A stretch of DNA of 64,000 nt from positions 4,960,001-5,024,000 of the forward strand of contig NC_084776.1 in the NCBI RefSeq assembly GCF_028858725.1, read 5' to 3'. Origin of the DNA: Colius striatus (lineage: Eukaryota; Chordata; Aves; Coliiformes; Coliidae). The notes under the pieces are model-generated. The model was not told where the DNA came from. It did not search any database and saw only the letters and a list, made by a program, of their open reading frames with translations. The position numbers were made by a program, and so were the translations under genes. Shown one piece after another: positions 63,012 to 64,000 of this stretch (positions are counted from its first letter, which is position 1; every line of letters begins with the position of its first letter).

Positions 63012-63052
63012 ACTATCTATATCTATATCTATATCTATATCTATATCTATCT
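63012..63052. repeat. (CTATAT)n hexanucleotide microsatellite
   Basis: About six tandem copies of CTATAT, flanked by a poly-T/CCTTACT stretch and CTCCATATAG. Confidence 0.9.
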
Positions 63053-63305
63053 CCATATAGTGTAACCACATATCTCTAAGCATGTAGCACACACTATCTG
63101 CTATGTGCTCTCTACAAAATACTAATTTCAATGAAGCTTAAAATGAATTAATTGTTTTGTATCTAGGAATAAAATTCACTCCCAATAAGCAGCAGTTTGG
63201 GATGGCTCAGTGCACGCTGTTGATTCATATGTGGTCACACCTCGTGGTGTATCAAGTGTCTATAATGGGTGTGGTGGGGATGATGTAATAGACATCACTC
63301 TATCA

Positions 63306-63333
63306 TTTTAATACTTGTATATAAGTATTAAAA
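63306..63333. repeat. 28-bp palindrome
   Basis: TTTTAATACTT (63306-63316) and AAGTATTAAAA (63323-63333) are perfect reverse complements around a 6-bp GTATAT centre. Confidence 0.75.
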
Positions 63334-63350
63334 ATATAGTAGTGGTAATA

Positions 63351-63475
63351 GTGTGTGTGTATATATATATGTATATGTATATGTGTGTGTGTATATATAT
63401 ATATGTATGTATATGTGTGTGTGTATATATATATATGTATGTATATGTGTATATGTGTGTGTGTATATATATATA
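63351..63475. repeat. compound (GT)n/(AT)n microsatellite with a 32-bp higher-order repeat
   Basis: About 125 bp of unbroken alternating purine-pyrimidine sequence. Inside it a 32-bp unit (ATGT..., AT run, GTATGTAT) is present as two exact tandem copies at 63381-63412 and 63413-63444, with a degenerate third copy after them. Open frames through it encode only Tyr/Ile/Thr/His-type low-complexity peptides and are not genes. Confidence 0.92.
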
Positions 63476-63494
63476 AAAATAATATGTACTATAT

Positions 63495-64000
63495 GAGCCA
63501 GCAGTGTGCCCTCATGGTCAAGAAGAATCAAGGGAGGTTCTCCTCCCCCTCTACCCTGCCCTGGTGAGGCCTCATCTGGAGTCCTGTGTCCAGTTCTGGG
63601 CTCCTCAGCTCAAGAGGGACAGGGAACTGCTGGAGAGAGGCCAGTGCAGGGCTACCAAGATGATCAAAGAATGGGAGCATCTTCCTTCTGAGGAAAGGCT
63701 GTGGGACCTGGGGCTGAGGAGACTGCAGGGGGATCTCATTAATATTGACAAATATCTATTGGGGCAGCACTTTTTTCTCTTGTATCCAGTGACAGGACAA
63801 GGGGTGATGGGATGAAGCTGGGACACAAACAGTTCCATTTAAACATAAGAAAATACTATGTGAGTGTTGAGGGGAGGGAGCCCTGGCCCAGGCTGCCCAG
63901 GGAGGGTGTGGAGGCTCCTTGGGAGGTCTTCAAACCCCACGTGGACACCTTCATGTGTGACCTGAGCTAGGTGGGACCTGCTTTTGGCAGGGGGTTTGGT
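63495..64000 (+). repeat. CR1 LINE copy, sense, running off the right edge
   Basis: The best-preserved CR1 in the window. It starts at GAGCCAGCAGTGTGCCCTCA (an ORF2-region sequence), then has GTCCAGTTCTGGGCTCCTCA, GACAGGGAACTGCTGGAGAG, GGCTACCAAGATGATCAAAG, GAGGAAAGGCTGTGGGACCT, CCAGTGACAGGACAAGGGG and CCCAGGCTGCCCAGGGAGG. The window ends before its 3' tail. It is 5'-truncated directly after the AT-rich microsatellite. An internal stretch after ACAAATATCT is missing at the same GGGGCAGCAC junction seen in the 36.3 kb copy, suggesting a shared subfamily. Reading frames inside it are retrotransposon remnants. Confidence 0.92.

Noticed and set aside
63355-63567. Cys/Ile/Tyr-repeat ORFs across the microsatellite on both strands
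   Set aside because: They are translations of (GT)n/(AT)n simple sequence, without gene character.
63504-63815. 103-codon + strand ORF at the right end
   Set aside because: It lies wholly inside a 5'-truncated CR1 copy and is a retrotransposon remnant, not a host gene.

Overview
The window looks like avian nuclear DNA. It carries spliced genes with consensus splice sites, a CpG-island promoter, several 5'-truncated CR1-type LINE fragments (the common interspersed repeat of bird genomes), few other interspersed repeats and simple-sequence tracts. There is no bacterial-style gene packing. The species cannot be fixed from this sequence alone.

Two protein genes are supported, both on the + strand. 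SMIM36 (17055-17339) is a single-exon coding sequence for a 94-residue one-pass membrane protein. MMD/PAQR11 (coding exons between 40069 and 56064, 3' end near 58040) is complete. Its seven coding exons join in frame to 239 codons plus stop, start inside a CpG island at about 39490-40640, and end in a roughly 2 kb 3' UTR with a canonical AATAAA. From memory, SMIM36 and MMD are also neighbours in mammals (TMEM100 - SMIM36 - MMD - HLF), so the window appears to be a conserved syntenic block. No exon of TMEM100 or HLF is visible, and they would be expected beyond the left and right edges.

Layout: 1-17 kb is non-coding apart from one candidate small membrane ORF at 1568-1753, with CR1 fragments near 13.4 and 15.5 kb. 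SMIM36 is at 17 kb. The 17.3-39.5 kb stretch is a gene desert with CR1 fragments near 19.7, 23.0 and 36.4 kb and an isolated TATA plus CpG patch near 30.7 kb. MMD fills 40-58 kb. The 58-64 kb stretch is intergenic, with CR1 fragments, a CpG-rich patch near 62.2 kb, microsatellites and a CR1 copy that runs off the right edge.

The most unusual structures are two long inverted repeats inside MMD introns. One, at 52077-52279 in intron 2, can form a 78-bp stem with no bulges. Its six non-Watson-Crick positions are all G.U pairs in the MMD-sense RNA and would be A.C mismatches in the antisense RNA. The other, at 41606-41703 in intron 1, is a 98-nt hairpin with a 4-nt loop and the size of a microRNA precursor. 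Neither was recognised as a known repeat.
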